Positions 46,960 through 58,869 of a stretch of 64,000 bases of DNA are shown here, in pieces. The position numbers and the translations under genes were made by a program. Every line of letters begins with the position of its first letter. The stretch's first letter is position 1. The stretch is from Tenodera sinensis (Eukaryota; Arthropoda; Insecta; Mantodea; Mantidae). The notes beneath the pieces were generated by a model, which had not been told where the DNA came from, did no database searches, and worked only from the letters and a program-made list of their open reading frames with translations. The stretch lies in assembly GCA_030765045.1 (NCBI GenBank), contig CM060965.1, forward strand, positions 150,983,374-151,047,373, read 5' to 3'.

Positions 46960-48136
46960 AAAACTGTTACAGGCACACGACTTTTCATCTCTTGCACAAA
47001 CTATTATTGCATACTTATAAACATCACTCCATCTAGTTTATGTTAATCGAAATAAACAGTTGTATAAATTACCTCTTTGCGAATTTCCTTGTAGGTGCAA
47101 AGTGAAGGGCTATTCCATTTCAGGTCGGACGAAAAGGGAGTAAATTGAGCTTGCATTTTTTAAAATCATTTATTATTTCTATATATATATCAGTTGCTGT
47201 AAAAGAAAACAATTTTCAGAAAATTATCTTTTAAAGATTTACAGATTTCGAGTTAAAATTCGATAAAATTTGCCTTATATTCTGAATGAGAGAAATTCTG
47301 TGCCATATAACTCAAGAATCCTATATCGGATTTCGGTAAAATACAATTTATTTTTAAGCTGAATGTCCGCTATTGATTGTAATATAATAATAACAACATA
47401 GCAATAATTACACAATAATTTAAAACCTTTTCCTCCATGTATGGGAATAGAGTAGGCTTGAGCGATAGTCAAATGTTTTAAGAGCTGGTCTATGGGTAAT
47501 AACTTTGAAACTGTTCTCTTCGACTTGTTATCGACACTGTAAATTCCTAGGATCACATCAGCACTGGCGGTGTGCCAAATTTCATCCTACAGAAGTTCTT
47601 TTACATGCCAATCTACTAATATGGGGCTGTCGCTTTTAAGCACACTTAAAGGCCATCGGCCTGGGCTGGGTTTGAACCCACAACCTTCGGATTAGTAGGC
47701 CAGCACCTAATCTACTGAGCCACACAGATTGACTTTAAAAAAGGATATGTATTTTATTATTGAAGGAATATCTCGGAAACGGATTGTCCCACAAAAGTAA
47801 AATTATTTGACAATTTATGTGCTTCAACGAGATCTACATTTTTGTGTAGTAAGACCATCCCTTACCAGTTATTCAAAAGTCATCCAGAATGGAGAGGACA
47901 TCGAGGGCATTCCAAAAATATTCAACATGTCCATTTTATTTGTCATACTGTATTTTAACAAAAATTGTTAGAGCAATGTTTGAGAAAATCAAACATTTTG
48001 AAAAATGTTCCATGTAAAGGGTAGTTAGGGGTGGGAGATTTTTTTGAATATCTTCCTTGTCACATCCTTGGAAGATGTTTAACTTGAATACCAACCGTTT
48101 TTGAGTTGTGCTCTTCAGAAACACGAGCACACACGC

Positions 48137-48179
<43 letters not shown>

Positions 48180-48310
48180 AACACATATATACACAGGGGC
48201 CTTTTACTTTTTTTCGGTGACCTCAAAGCATGTATTTCCGTTGAAATCTCCGTATCGAAGTTTTGGTTGGAATATAACATATGCTCTATTCACGTGGTAG
48301 AGAAAATAAA
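46960..48310 (-). repeat. Family A copy with insertions
   Basis: Minus-strand family A, with the tail at 46960-47110 and the rest at about 47440-47530 and 47740-48310. It is interrupted by ~330 bp of other sequence and by a SINE (47545-47730). It carries a CA/GT array at 48117-48178, in the same place as the array in the 4390 copy. Confidence 0.7.
47545..47730 (-). mobile_element. tRNA-derived SINE (TGGCTCAG type), best copy
   Basis: Minus-strand GTGTGGCTCAGTAGATTAGG (A box), GCCTACTAATCCGAAGG, GTGGGTTCAAACCCAGCCC (B box), then the body GTGTGCTTAAAAGCGAC..AGTAGATTGGCATGTAAAAG..GGCACACCGCCAGTG. Inserted in family A. Copies also at 11690 and 32740. Confidence 0.8.
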
Positions 48311-48589
48311 AACCATACGGTTTTCCAACATTAAAGGAAACGAACCATTCAAGAGAGAATTAGAAAAACTTCAAATTTCCTACAGCGGAACAGAAAGAAC
48401 ACGCATTATTCGCGTGTAAAGTTAGAAACAATATTATTTAGTGTTATAATTTTTAATCAGTCTTCTATAGTTTTCATTTGTGGCACATTGTCATTTTAAA
48501 ATTGTTCCAAATTGTGTTCTTCTTCTTCCTCTCAAGGATGGGTCATTGCTGTCCCGTTTCCAGGCTAATTACATCTCTTCATCTTCTTC

Positions 48590-49045
48590 TTGATCAACCC
48601 ACGTCACGCTTCCCAACGGGTTCATAAAAATATGCTTGCCTTGTAGTCTGTCAATGGATATTCTTTCTATATCCTGCCAGTTCTTTTCATAGTCCTCAAA
48701 GTCATCCGTAATGTTATTTATATTTCATTTCTTCTCTATGTCGCTTCTTTTCTTTTTGTTACCTTTTCAAGAGATCTGAGGAATCTTATATTGCCACTTC
48801 TATACTTCTGCGATCCTGCACTCTCATGGTCCATGTTTCACTGCCGTATATCACAACAGGTTTTGAAAGAACATTGTGAAATTTAATTTGCACATGCTTT
48901 GTCATATTTGTTTCAAAAATATTTCCTTATAATTCCATTTGTCGTCTTAAATTTCTTTAAGTTTTCCTCTAAATCTAAATTCATTTTATAATTCAGTATA
49001 TTGCATCCTAAGGATTTGAAAATTTTCAATTCTGTGTAATATATT
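48590..49045 (-). pseudogene. LINE reverse-transcriptase C-terminal relic
   Basis: Minus-strand translation with frameshifts: an IFKSLGCNI segment (the KF/Y-LG motif after the RT catalytic site), NGIIRKYF, ISQC..KPVVIYGSETWTM, and NIRFLRSLEKVT. The TLLYGSE.W and MRFLR motifs identify the post-RT region of a non-LTR retrotransposon. Clade not resolved. Confidence 0.65.
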
Positions 49046-49164
49046 GAGAGAGTATAGGATACCATACTGTTTAATTAATGCTATTAAGTCCTTGCATGAT
49101 CAAACACAAATTGAAATACAAAATAAATATAAGTCAAATTTGAGCACAAAGACAAATACAGGAT

Positions 49165-49440
49165 AGCGACGAGGCTATGGACTTTCTCCTATTTTATTTT
49201 ATACTTATATGAACCGAATTTTGGAAGAGTGGAAATTGACGGAGTCAAGAGGCATAAACAAGGGAAGGTATAAGTAGATTAAAAGGTTTTATTTGCTGAT
49301 GACCAGGTAGTGTTAGCTTGTAAAGAGGATGGATGATCCCCAGTATAAAGTAAACAAATTGAGAAGGTATTAAAATAGTATAACATGAGCATATCCTGCA
49401 ACAAAACAAAAATATTGAATTGTACGACTGTAACCACAGA
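49165..49440 (+). pseudogene. LINE reverse-transcriptase palm relic
   Basis: Plus-strand translation gives RGYGLSPILFYTYMNRILEEWK, then a degenerate LLADDQVVLA-like segment. This is the (Q)G..LSP.LF...M and ADD part of RT. Opposite orientation to the relic just upstream. Same style as the relic at 61895-62650. Confidence 0.6.
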
Positions 49441-49588
49441 GTGCTGTATGAAAAAAATATTATTATGCTAATTTTTTATTTAAGGGTATTATAGATTTTA
49501 TTGTTTTGTTCACATTTATAAAATAGGATAAAATGAGATAAAGCTGCTGTGATGTTATCAAATAATAATCCTCATAGTTTATATATAA

Positions 49589-49592
<4 letters not shown>

Positions 49593-49619
<27 letters not shown>
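49593..49619. repeat. A-run
   Basis: About 27 adenines. May be the tail of a retroposon, but no matching body was recognised upstream. Confidence 0.7.
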
Positions 49620-49622
<3 letters not shown>

Positions 49623-49664
49623 AAGTGTCATATTTAACATTTACTTTCTTAGAAAATAGTAGAA

Positions 49665-49770
49665 GATTTTGCTGGCCCTGTAGCTGTGCGAGGTGTCCCG
49701 GATTTGATTCCCGGCTGGGGAGTGGGACCTTCTCTTTGGCCAAGATTATTCCCTACTCTCTCCAGAATCT
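49665..49770 (+). mobile_element. SINE fragment
   Basis: CCTGTAGCTGTGCGAGGTG and CCCGGATTTGATTCCCGGC look like degraded A and B boxes. The GGGACCTTCTCTTTGGCC body has no second copy here. Confidence 0.35.
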
Positions 49771-49779
49771 CAAAGTATT

Positions 49780-51000
49780 AATGAGAGTGTCAATGTGCTG
49801 TGATCTCATGCACAAAAAACTGGAAGACTCGAAACTCACTGCAGACAGTAAAACCTTGCCTATAGGCAAACGTTGCAAAGAAAAGTTGTCGATATGACCA
49901 TTGAAATCAAAGACAACAATAAAAATATTGAAAATTCGTGTTTACCATTTGTCAGTACGCTCTTAAGGAATTTAATTATAATTTTAATGGAATTACTTTC
50001 TTTGGAGCAAATCTTAAGAGTAGTAACGTTAATGTTGATATCTCTAGAACTAACTTTAAAATATGCGCTATATTTTGAGGTGCAAATTGCACATAAGCCT
50101 TGATTGTAGTAGTAAAACGTCAAATGAATCGAACTAAAAGTTTGGATTTTAGGAATTGCAGATGGGTATTCTTAATTATAACCTTGCGTTAGGGCATGAT
50201 AGAACACTGCATTTCGTTTGGTTGTGTTTTGGAAATACTCTTTGGAATGGATAATTTTGAAAATCATAATGAACAGCTATCTTTTGAAGGCGAAAGAAAG
50301 CGGTTTGTGTATGTAAGAGAGATAATGGTGCACAGGCAATTACAGGAAAGCCTCAAGATTTAATAGATATGGTAATCGCTGGGGAAATGTTAGTAACAGC
50401 AACAACTGTATCGCATGCTATCTCAGTCGTCTGTAATTAAATCCTTTAACATCCACAAATTCCATTAGCTTATGAAGGTTGCAGTGGTTCAGCCTTATCT
50501 AGGAGGAAATACACAAGCGAATAAAACGAAGCGCTTCCTTTCAGAATCTAATTTTAGGATTAATATCTTTTGGCAAGTATCATTTTATAACAGTGTGCTT
50601 TATCTGATTTTGCTTTGCACAAGGTTTCGCCAGTTTTGGATTGTTTTCGGATATTTGGTAGCAATTTGTTACACTTGATCACAGAACTTCTTTGTCCCTA
50701 GCATAAGGAGAAAAGCAGTAAAATTTTTGTCTAAAAACGTCACCTCTGAAGATACAACGGTCACAGGACTTATCACTATGATTCACAAAATATGAAATGT
50801 TATGTTGTAAGCTATGCTTTCTATATATGAGCACCAATGTGTTTACGTTTTCTAGTGTGTTACGTTCAATACATGTTACAAAAATAAGTCATATTTATAA
50901 AATATACGATTTCTTCATATTTATAAGATTTGAGACTTTCTGCCTAAAATAATTTCCGTAGAAAAGAACCGAGATTTCTAAATATTATATTCGTACAGCT
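49780..51000. other. No recognised gene
   Basis: Small overlapping frames at 49860-50120 on both strands lack any supporting signal. Confidence 0.4.
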
Positions 51001-51010
51001 TTCTGTGAAG

Positions 51011-51257
<247 letters not shown>

Positions 51258-51479
51258 TAATTTGTCTAAAATAACTTACATGAATAGGACATTATAGAAA
51301 ATCCAGGATGTCTCAAAAGAGAAACCGACAACGCTTTGTATGTGGTGCAGGACGGCAAGCTGATTGGTTTACAAATAGATAAACCCAACACGAGCTGTCT
51401 ACATTACAAACGGGCTTCAAACTGTGTACTTCCTACGTTATTGCAGTGCCTATATCACCTTATGCATGTGACGCAATAA

Positions 51480-51960
51480 ATGCGATTGTCTGAAGATTTT
51501 CAGTCGCTCCGTGGACTCGAACCATAAGGTCCTCCGCTGACGTTGCAGGAGTACCATGCATCATACTCTGCATGCAACTCCACAGAAAATAGTCGAGAGG
51601 CGTCAGATCTGGCAACCGTGCTAACCATGGAATTGGTCCACCTCTACCAGTCCATCAATTTGAATATGCGACTTCGAGGTCATTCCGTACATTTACATTA
51701 GTGTGTATGTCGGCCATATTCGCAGCTGTGTACTGGTACGCGTCACACCACCAAGGACTCAATGGAGGAATTTAGCGATTACACAGGAATGTTACAGTAC
51801 TCCGGTCGTTCAGCACATAGATGGCTAAAGGGTTACATACCTTCAGTATTAAGATACCAAAACGAATGTTAACAAATTGTCACAACCGTTCGTTCTCAAA
51901 CTTCGACGCTCTCCAGCGTCCAAACCGTGCATTTCCAGACAGGGGTTGCTCTTTGAAAAT
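51480..51960 (-). pseudogene. Tc1/mariner-like DDE transposase relic
   Basis: Minus-strand WIGRGGPIPWLARLPDLTPLDYFLW runs across 51590-51660 (quoted in part), followed by MHGTPATSAEDLMVRV. The LPDLTPLDYFLW block is the third catalytic region of DDE_3-type transposases related to Tc1/mariner. Upstream pieces are frameshifted. No terminal repeats found. Inactive. Confidence 0.75.
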
Positions 51961-51964
51961 CGAT

Positions 51965-52595
51965 CAGTTTGCCATCCCGCACAGCTAAGTGTTGTGGGTT
52001 GTGGCTGTGTTTTGGGAACGCCCAATACAGATAGGTGTATACAAATTATAACTTAATTACACTATAGTACTTAAAATCATTAACAGAGTAAACTGACCTT
52101 TCAGTCAGTCAATTAAAAAGCTTTCTTTTAAAAACACTGATGCTCAATTATCTATGTTTAATGTCAATTTATTATAAAACTCCTTAAAGTAATAAGTTTC
52201 CTTCGGCAAAGCAAGTCTAAAATTAAGTATACTCTAAAGCCATATTGGTGCAGATATCTTTGTACATTTATGTCAAAACATAAAATATAAACAAATTAAA
52301 AGCAGTAAAAATCCACGTCACTCCTTGCAACAGCTCAGATATAGTTGAGAATATGTGTCATTTCTTCTTTGTAATGTCAAGTGTGAAATTAAATGCTCGC
52401 GATTATTGTAGGGCTTTTATTTTCACGAAGCTGTGCATATTATAATTATTATTAAACAGGAACAAAGCAACCGGTGTCTTTTTTTTTTTTTTTTTTTTTT
52501 TTTTCTCCGGAGTTGAAGGTTTTACAATGGTTAAAATCTGAAACTCCGTTAAATTTATTTTAGAGCTAATTGAGAAATACAATATAAGTCAAATG
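51965..52595. other. No recognised feature
   Basis: AT-rich, with a T-run at about 52482-52504. Confidence 0.4.
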
Positions 52596-52599
52596 AGTA

Positions 52600-52760
52600 G
52601 ATAAAGAACGTATCAGAAAAAGCTTTGCTACTCCAGGTTTCATCAGAAATAGATCTTTTGAGGTCCTCTGAATAAAAAACCACCTCAGCCGTGTGTCCTT
52701 GTGTGTTGATGAGCATCGTAACAAAAACGAAAAGTCGGATAAATACTAAACTCCATAAAC
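52600..52760 (+). repeat. Family A fragment
   Basis: AAAGCTTTGCTACTCCAGG..GAGGTCCTCTGAATAAAA..AACGAAAAGTCGGATAAATAC follows the 5' half of family A. The GT array is reduced to GTGTGTCCTTGTGTG. Confidence 0.6.
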
Positions 52761-52789
52761 GAAAATGTTCAAGAAAGCAAGCTCAAACT

Positions 52790-53340
52790 TCTGTTTACAT
52801 GGACAATTTGTTAATATTGTAACTTTTTGGTAGGGATGTGAAGTAAAGAAGACAGATGTAGTCGAGATAAAGAAACACTTTTATTTCCGTAAACAGTAAC
52901 TTTGTACACTCGTTGCAACAACAAGAAAGTCTTTTCCGATTCTCCAACAGCACGGCTTCGAACTCGTAACACAAAGAACTAACTCTTCTCCGTCGGCACA
53001 ACTCTCCACATCGTCTGTCCGTCTCCGTCGGCACGACTACTCAACCTTCACATTCGTCTGACTGACTCTTCTCACACTTTACCGCTATTTATATCTCCCA
53101 GGCACTATTCTGGAAGCTTCAAGAACGTTCACTTATTGCGCTGGAGTACAAAGTAGAAGATTCCAGTAGCCTCTATCCTTTTCTCTCTTTCGGCAAGCGC
53201 CCCAACAATGCGGCCATTCTCTGTCTCTTTCCTTTGGCTCCTTTGCGGTAGTGCCGACAATAATGCGATGGGTGACAATTGCGGCTGTCGGCAATTAGAT
53301 GCGGCGGGCGCGGTGACACTATTCTTTATTTTGTCAAACA
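52790..53340 (-). mobile_element. Solo LTR-like element with heat-shock promoter
   Basis: Reading the minus strand: a GC-rich upstream half, a five-unit heat-shock element (53130-53108), TATAAATA about 15 bp further (near 53095-53088), then a transcribed-like region and AATAAA at about 52885-52878. The order promoter, short R region, polyA signal is that of an LTR. Neither a primer site nor exact TG/CA borders could be fixed. The 79-residue frame inside is not a gene. Confidence 0.5.
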
Positions 53341-53344
53341 TGGC

Positions 53345-54184
53345 TCTAACCGTTCTTTTTTATTACGACGAATTGGCTCCGTAGTAACGTACGAGGCTCA
53401 TATTCTAGTTGTGTTGATGGCTTCCATTCTAACACGAATTTCCTTTCCCCAACTTCCAATCATTTCGATTTGCGTTTTATGCTTCCGGAAGACTAAGGGA
53501 CTGTGTATACGTTATTTGGTTTAATTTGTCTCAGAAAGAGAAACAGATTGAAAAGACACGTAGATATAATCGACCTTCCGTCTCTGTTCTTCTGGGGAAT
53601 ATGGGAAAAGATTCGACACCTTCCATCCAATGAGTGCTCGACTAAAAAGGTTAATATCAATGGACTTCGGCGTTTCTGCCTGAAAAACATATTTTCTACT
53701 CCAGATGCTAATTTGTGTGGTGAAAGCGACCTTCCATTTTTATGGTCCTCGAGACAAGCTAAACCGCGCAACTATAAATATCGGTCGATGTTGGTCAGTT
53801 GGTGCAGATGCTTGTCCATTGGAAAGTCCTCCCGGCCCTACCAGATGGGAGGCTTCTTTGAGATGGCTCAGGTAGGCTGCGTTCTCCCTGGTTCCGCCTG
53901 AGCGAAGCCTATGGGCAGCCCGGCAGTGTATAAGCTTGGAATCCTTAGGAGCTTCTGCGCATCTTTGTCGGCTTCTCTGTGGCTATAGTCTACTTTGGCT
54001 CCTTCACCTCATCTATTCCTTCTGAGGCTGATAAAGATCTTTGATTAGATTGGTCATTCATTAATTCAATCATAGAAAAGGTACAGCTTGATTTTTATGG
54101 GGATAGCCTGTGAAGTTCTCTTTATTCGGAACAAATTTTGTATAATTTTGCATAAGATGCTTCCAAGATATGCTCAGAAACTGT

Positions 54185-54231
<47 letters not shown>

Positions 54232-54415
54232 CGAAATGAATTTCACATGAGTTTTATATGCAAAGTCCTAGATATCCTTTAATATTGGTTTCAATTTGTA
54301 AAAACTAGTAAGTTTTTGAAGTTCTATCGCTATTAACCTTCTTCCCGGGGCTTCACGGAAAGAGCAAGGAATTTCAAGCACAGCACATAGCGATGAACTT
54401 TTAAAAATTTGACTG
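53345..54415. other. No recognised gene
   Basis: A 132-codon plus-strand frame (53503-53901) overlaps a 92-codon minus frame; neither resembles a known protein. A T-run of ~40 lies at about 54188-54227. Confidence 0.35.
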
Positions 54416-54419
54416 CTGC

Positions 54420-54600
54420 TATTCTCTTTGTAATAATAAATATAATATGCAACTGTTCATCCAAATATTTATTTTAATTAACTTGAAGTAGATAAAATAG
54501 TAGTTTCGCAGGAATAGTTCGTGTAAGTCATAGAATAGTGAGTGGGAAATTAATGTGAGTGTAACAAGAGTGTAATAAGAGTTCCTTATTAACCGGAACA
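54420..54600 (-). repeat. Family A tail fragment
   Basis: Weak match to the ..AATTACTTGAAG..AGTTTCGCAGGAATAGTTCGTGTAAG.. and GTGTAACA tail of family A. Confidence 0.4.
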
Positions 54601-54630
54601 AGAGATTTTAGTTTTTGGAGCATATGTGCA

Positions 54631-54636
<6 letters not shown>

Positions 54637-54686
<50 letters not shown>
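54637..54686. repeat. (TA)n run at the LINE 3' end
   Basis: About 25 TA dinucleotides directly beyond the LINE 3' UTR, in the place where a simple-sequence tail is expected. Confidence 0.9.
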
Positions 54687-54690
<4 letters not shown>

Positions 54691-54786
54691 CACTTGCAAA
54701 ATTACAATCTGTTCAATAGTTGAACAATAAGTAACAATGATAACATATTACTTTTACAAACTATGACCCATTGGCCATAAATGTGC

Positions 54787-57499
54787 TTATAATTTGGGTG
54801 CAAATCTGTACTGCAATTCCAACACTTGGTTTCTCTGTAGTCGGCTTGTTGTGCTGCTGCTGTTGTCAGGTAGATTTATTGCCAGTGTATTGGGATGACT
54901 GTAGAGACGCTTTTGGTAGGACAGGCTGTATGCTGCGATTTCCTGTTTGATTGTTGGGAGTTTAAAATCATTGTAGATGTACTTATTACCGATGTACCAG
55001 GGGATCTTACCAATAGTTCGCAGAGTTTTGGTTTGAAAACGTTCTAGTATTTCGATGTTTGAGTTGCTTGCTGTACCCCATAGTTGAATTCCATATGTCC
55101 AAATTAGTTTCAGTATAGTTTTGTAGATGATTAGTTTGCTTGTTACTGAGAGTTGTGATTTAGGTCCAAGAAGCCAGTGCATTTTGGAATATTTTAAATT
55201 TAGCTGTTTGCGTTTGGTGCATATGTGTTTTTTCCAGGTGAGTCGTCTGTGAATGTACATCCCTAGATATTTCACATCTGCTTCTGGAATAATCTGATTG
55301 TTAAGAGTAACAGGTGGACATGAGCGTTTACGCAGTGTAAATGTTTCGTGGTGACTTTTAGATTCATTAACTTTAACTCTCCACTTCTTAAGCCAAATTT
55401 CTCTGTCAGATAGATGGTCTTGTATAATTTGGGAAGCAGCAGTAGGATCTTCATGAGCTGGCAGAATGGCTGCATCATCTGCAAAAGTTGCTATAGTTGT
55501 GTTTTCTTTTGTTAGTAGGTCAGCAGTATACAATATGTATAGACCTGGTCCTAGTACACTACCTTGTGGTATGCCTGACTTAATAGGATGAAATTCTGTA
55601 AAGCTATTTTGGAATTTTACTTGAAAATATCTGTTTGCTATGTAAGATTTTAATAACAGAAAAATGATGTTGCAAAGATTTCTTCAGCTTAAACTTTAGT
55701 CCAGTATGCCAAACTTTATCAAATGCCTGACTAACATCACTAAATATTCCTGAGCAGTACTGTCGTTGTTCAAATGCGTGGTTAATCACTTCAGTTATTC
55801 GATCTATTTGTTCAATTGTGGAGTGTTGGGGTTGGAATCCAAACTGGAAGCTGGGAATCAGTGAAGACAAGTGAGGTTTCAGTTTAATGAGAAGCAACTT
55901 CTCAGATAATTTAGAAAGCACTGGGAGCAAACTAATTGGTCGGTAAGATTTTACTTCATGTGGAGGTTTTCCTGGCTTTAGAATGACTATGATCTGTGCT
56001 ATTTTCCAAGCTCCAGGGAAGTAACCAGTCCTTAATATAGCATTAAACATACAATTTATAAATATGACTGCTTTAAATGGTAGCTCCTGAATCATTCGTC
56101 CAGTGATGAGATCATATCCTGGGGTCTTTTTTACATTTAACTGGCTTATAACTGTTCTTGTCTCTCTATATAATATAGGCGGAATTGGAAGTGCCATTTG
56201 AAATGGAGTATAGAGATATTCCTTAATCTCATCTTCGTCTTTTTTCTGGATGCACGAAGGAAAGGGTTGAAATACTGAAGAAAGATGTTCGGCAAATAGG
56301 TCCGCCTTTTCTTGACTACTTCTTGCCCAAGTGCCATCATTTTTTTGAAGTGGGGGTATCGGCCTCGTTGGTTTTTTCAACTTTTTTTGTGGCCTTCCAG
56401 AGCGAATAATCTGTAGCTTCTGTAGGAGTTAAATTTCTCAAGTATTCCTGGATATTCTGATTTTTAAAATCCTGTATCAGTCGTTTTAGCTCTTGTGAAT
56501 AAATAAATAAATAAATTAAATAAATAAATTTTTATCACTAGGATACCTTCTATTTTGCCAGTTTCTTCTTAGTTGTCGACGTTCTTTTATTTTTTCGCGA
56601 ATAATCTGTGGATATTTATTAACAGTTAAGGAATTATTATGGTTCAATTCTGGAGTAGCCTTCAACACAGCAGAATGAATTAGCGTGGTAAAGTTGGCTA
56701 CGTGTTCTTCTATTTCTTCAGATGTTTTAAGGCTAACGTTTAGGTATATGTTATCTTCTATGATTTGTTTAAAGTGATCCCAGTCAGCGTATCGGTTACT
56801 CAGAGTGAATGGTCGTTGTTTCAAAGCTACAGTGGTGCTCAACATCATTACTATAAGAGAATGGTTGGAAGACAGGTCGAAGCATGACTGTATTGTCACA
56901 TAATCTGGTGAAATTCCCTTTGTTATAATGAAGTCTAAAAGATCCGGTAATTTGTTTCTATCCGACGGCCAGTATGTTGGTTCTCCAGTTGATAAGGTCT
57001 GTAAATTATTGTTTGCTATTGCAAAATAGAGCTGTCGGCCTCTGGTGGAGGTTAAACGAGATTCCCAAAATGTATTCTTTGCATTCCAGTCACCGCCTAC
57101 TATGAATTTATTGCCTAGAGTCTCAAAAAACGCTTCAAATGCCACTTTGTTTATGGAATGTCGAGGAGGACAATAGATGGACGATATAGTTAAGGGACAT
57201 TTTGGTGTGGTTACATTTATGCTTGTAGCCTGTAGGAAGTCTTTATCGTTTTTAGGCATTTCGTGATGAACAATTGAATTTCTTATTATAATGGGAGTTC
57301 TGCCATGAGCTCTACCTGAGGGATGGTTTGTGGTGTATATTGCATAACCTGCTATTCTTAAATAATTTTTGTTCGTAAACCTTGTTTCAGAAATAAGCAT
57401 GATATCTATATCTTCTGTTTTTAAGAATAATTCTAATTCTGGTCTGCGTTGAGACAAGCCGTTGGCATTCCATGATGAAATTTGTAGTGAGTTAATCAT
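54787..57499 (-). pseudogene. LINE ORF2: endonuclease-reverse transcriptase, broken
   Basis: The start ATG at 57499 overlaps the end of ORF1. The endonuclease (57499-56516) shows SSWNANGL, LISETRF, GGDWNAKNTFW and LLDFI; its last motif reads SSNHSL where SDH is usual, a possible loss of a catalytic Asp. An ATTT-type repeat near 56500-56530 ends this frame. RT (56390-55604) has KTPGYDLI, FPGAWKIAQIIVILKPG, YRPISLLPVLSKLSEK and FSDVSQAFDKVWH. After a frameshift near 55665 comes GIPQGSVLGPGLY and TFADDAAIL, then the thumb region (55533-54787) to the stop. A further frameshift lies in an A-run near 56385. Confidence 0.88.
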
Positions 57500-58739
57500 T
57501 TTGTTTTCTGCTGGCGATGGTCTTGATGAGATCGAACATTCTATCCATCATTTTGTCCATAATTTTTTCTAGTTTTTTCAAACCTTGTGAACATCTATTC
57601 CATAGCAGAAAGTAGTTGTGTGGTTACATTATTATTTGAATTTATGCTTCCGTTTGTCATGTCTGCGTATGTCTTGCCTGATACGGTAGGACTTTGTATG
57701 GTGATATGTGCCGCTGCTGGTGGAATGTTAGTTGTTAATGAAACACGTTTCTCTCTAAGTGGTGGAAATACCTTCTCCTTATATTCCTTATGTGTTTGAC
57801 ATCCTCTATAACTTGCAGGATGGTTTTGGTTGCAGTTTACGCAAGTAGCTGGGGTGTCAAGCTTTTTGTTACAGGCGGCAGTCGAATGATCGCCACCGCA
57901 CTTAACGCATCTGAAAGGGCGATTACAGTGGTTCTTGGTATGTCCAAACCTTTGACAACGTTTACATTGAACAATCTCCCTTTTTGTGTGTGGTGGCTCA
58001 AAAGTTACTATCATATTGTTTAAGTGTTTCACCTCAAATATTGTTTTGTTGTTAGAAGCTGGTTCTAAATCGATAAAGAAAAGTGGCAGAGGCTCTTTTG
58101 TAACTCGATGCAACACATTTACTATATTTCTTACTGTGTGCCCTAGTGTGCCTAGTTTTTCTTTAATCATGCTTACGTCGTCCGTGTAGTGCATTCCTCT
58201 AAGTACTACCCTATACGCTCGTTCGTGTTTCAGCTGATAAGTGTAGTGACTGATGTTTTCTTTTAAGAAATATTCTCTAATGAATTTGTAGCTCTCTATG
58301 TCCACTGGCATCAATTTCACAAGATGTCCAGATCTCATTGTAGTTAATGTGTATTTCTCTTTAGAAATTACACAGTCCATCACTTTTTTAAATTCCTGGA
58401 TATTCCTTACACCTGTTACAAAAATAGGTTGAGCTTTAGGTGTATATGCATCAAGCGTTTCATTTGTCTCCTGGTTCTCCAGGTCGCTCAGTGCTGCAAA
58501 TCTATTTGAAGTTGGTAAACTATAAGTTCTACGCGATGGGGATGCATGTAACATTCCTGCGTTAAGCTTAATAGATGGCACCTCATCTTGCTGCCACTCC
58601 TTTGAGGGATTTAAAGTGCGCATTCGCTTTCTGTTTGGTGTTGTAGGAGAATGTGGTAATCATGCTCCATTTCATGATTTACTGACTCCGTTAGTGAAGC
58701 ATTTTCATTCATACCATCGTCTACATTTGACGGTATCAT
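57497..58739 (-). pseudogene. LINE ORF1: gag-like zinc-knuckle protein, broken
   Basis: The main open part (58623-57595, 342 codons) has a PRE_C2HC-like region at about residues 135-205 and three CCHC knuckles: CKRC..H..C (220-233), CVKC..H..C (239-251) and CVNC..H..C (261-275). It binds the element RNA in related LINEs. The likely true start is the ATG at 58739; a frameshift around 58640-58670 separates it from the main frame. Near the C-terminus a TAG at 57595 and an A-run frameshift near 57575 precede a basic, helical end that overlaps the ORF2 start by 8 nt (ATGATTAA). Confidence 0.85.
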
Positions 58740-58869
58740 TGCTAGGCTAGTTGTTGGATTATCAGATGTAATTTTAAGGTTGGAGCACGTATGTAATTCT
58801 TAGTGGTCTTACCAGGATCTAAATCGCTCTTGGTCCTCCCCATTTATTTCCAAGAGGAATAAAAGAAGA

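Larger units (their letters stand above)
54637..58860 (-). mobile_element. Jockey-type LINE, near full length, inactivated
   Basis: A minus-strand non-LTR retrotransposon with ORF1 (gag-like, zinc knuckles), ORF2 (endonuclease then reverse transcriptase, no RNase H), a short 3' UTR of about 100 bp and an AT-dinucleotide tail (54637-54686). Domain order, gag with three CCHC knuckles and ORF2 size near 900 residues fit the Jockey clade. At least five frame disruptions prevent expression. 5' border estimated; no target duplication identified. Confidence 0.85.

Noticed and set aside
52795..53034. Cysteine-rich 79-residue secreted-type peptide on the minus strand
   Set aside because: It lies in the transcribed half of an LTR-like repeat, has no signal peptide, and its cysteines come from the repeat's sequence.
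53503..53901. 132-codon plus-strand gene
   Set aside because: No domain, no promoter or splice signal, and an overlapping frame exists on the other strand. Kept only as unrecognised sequence.
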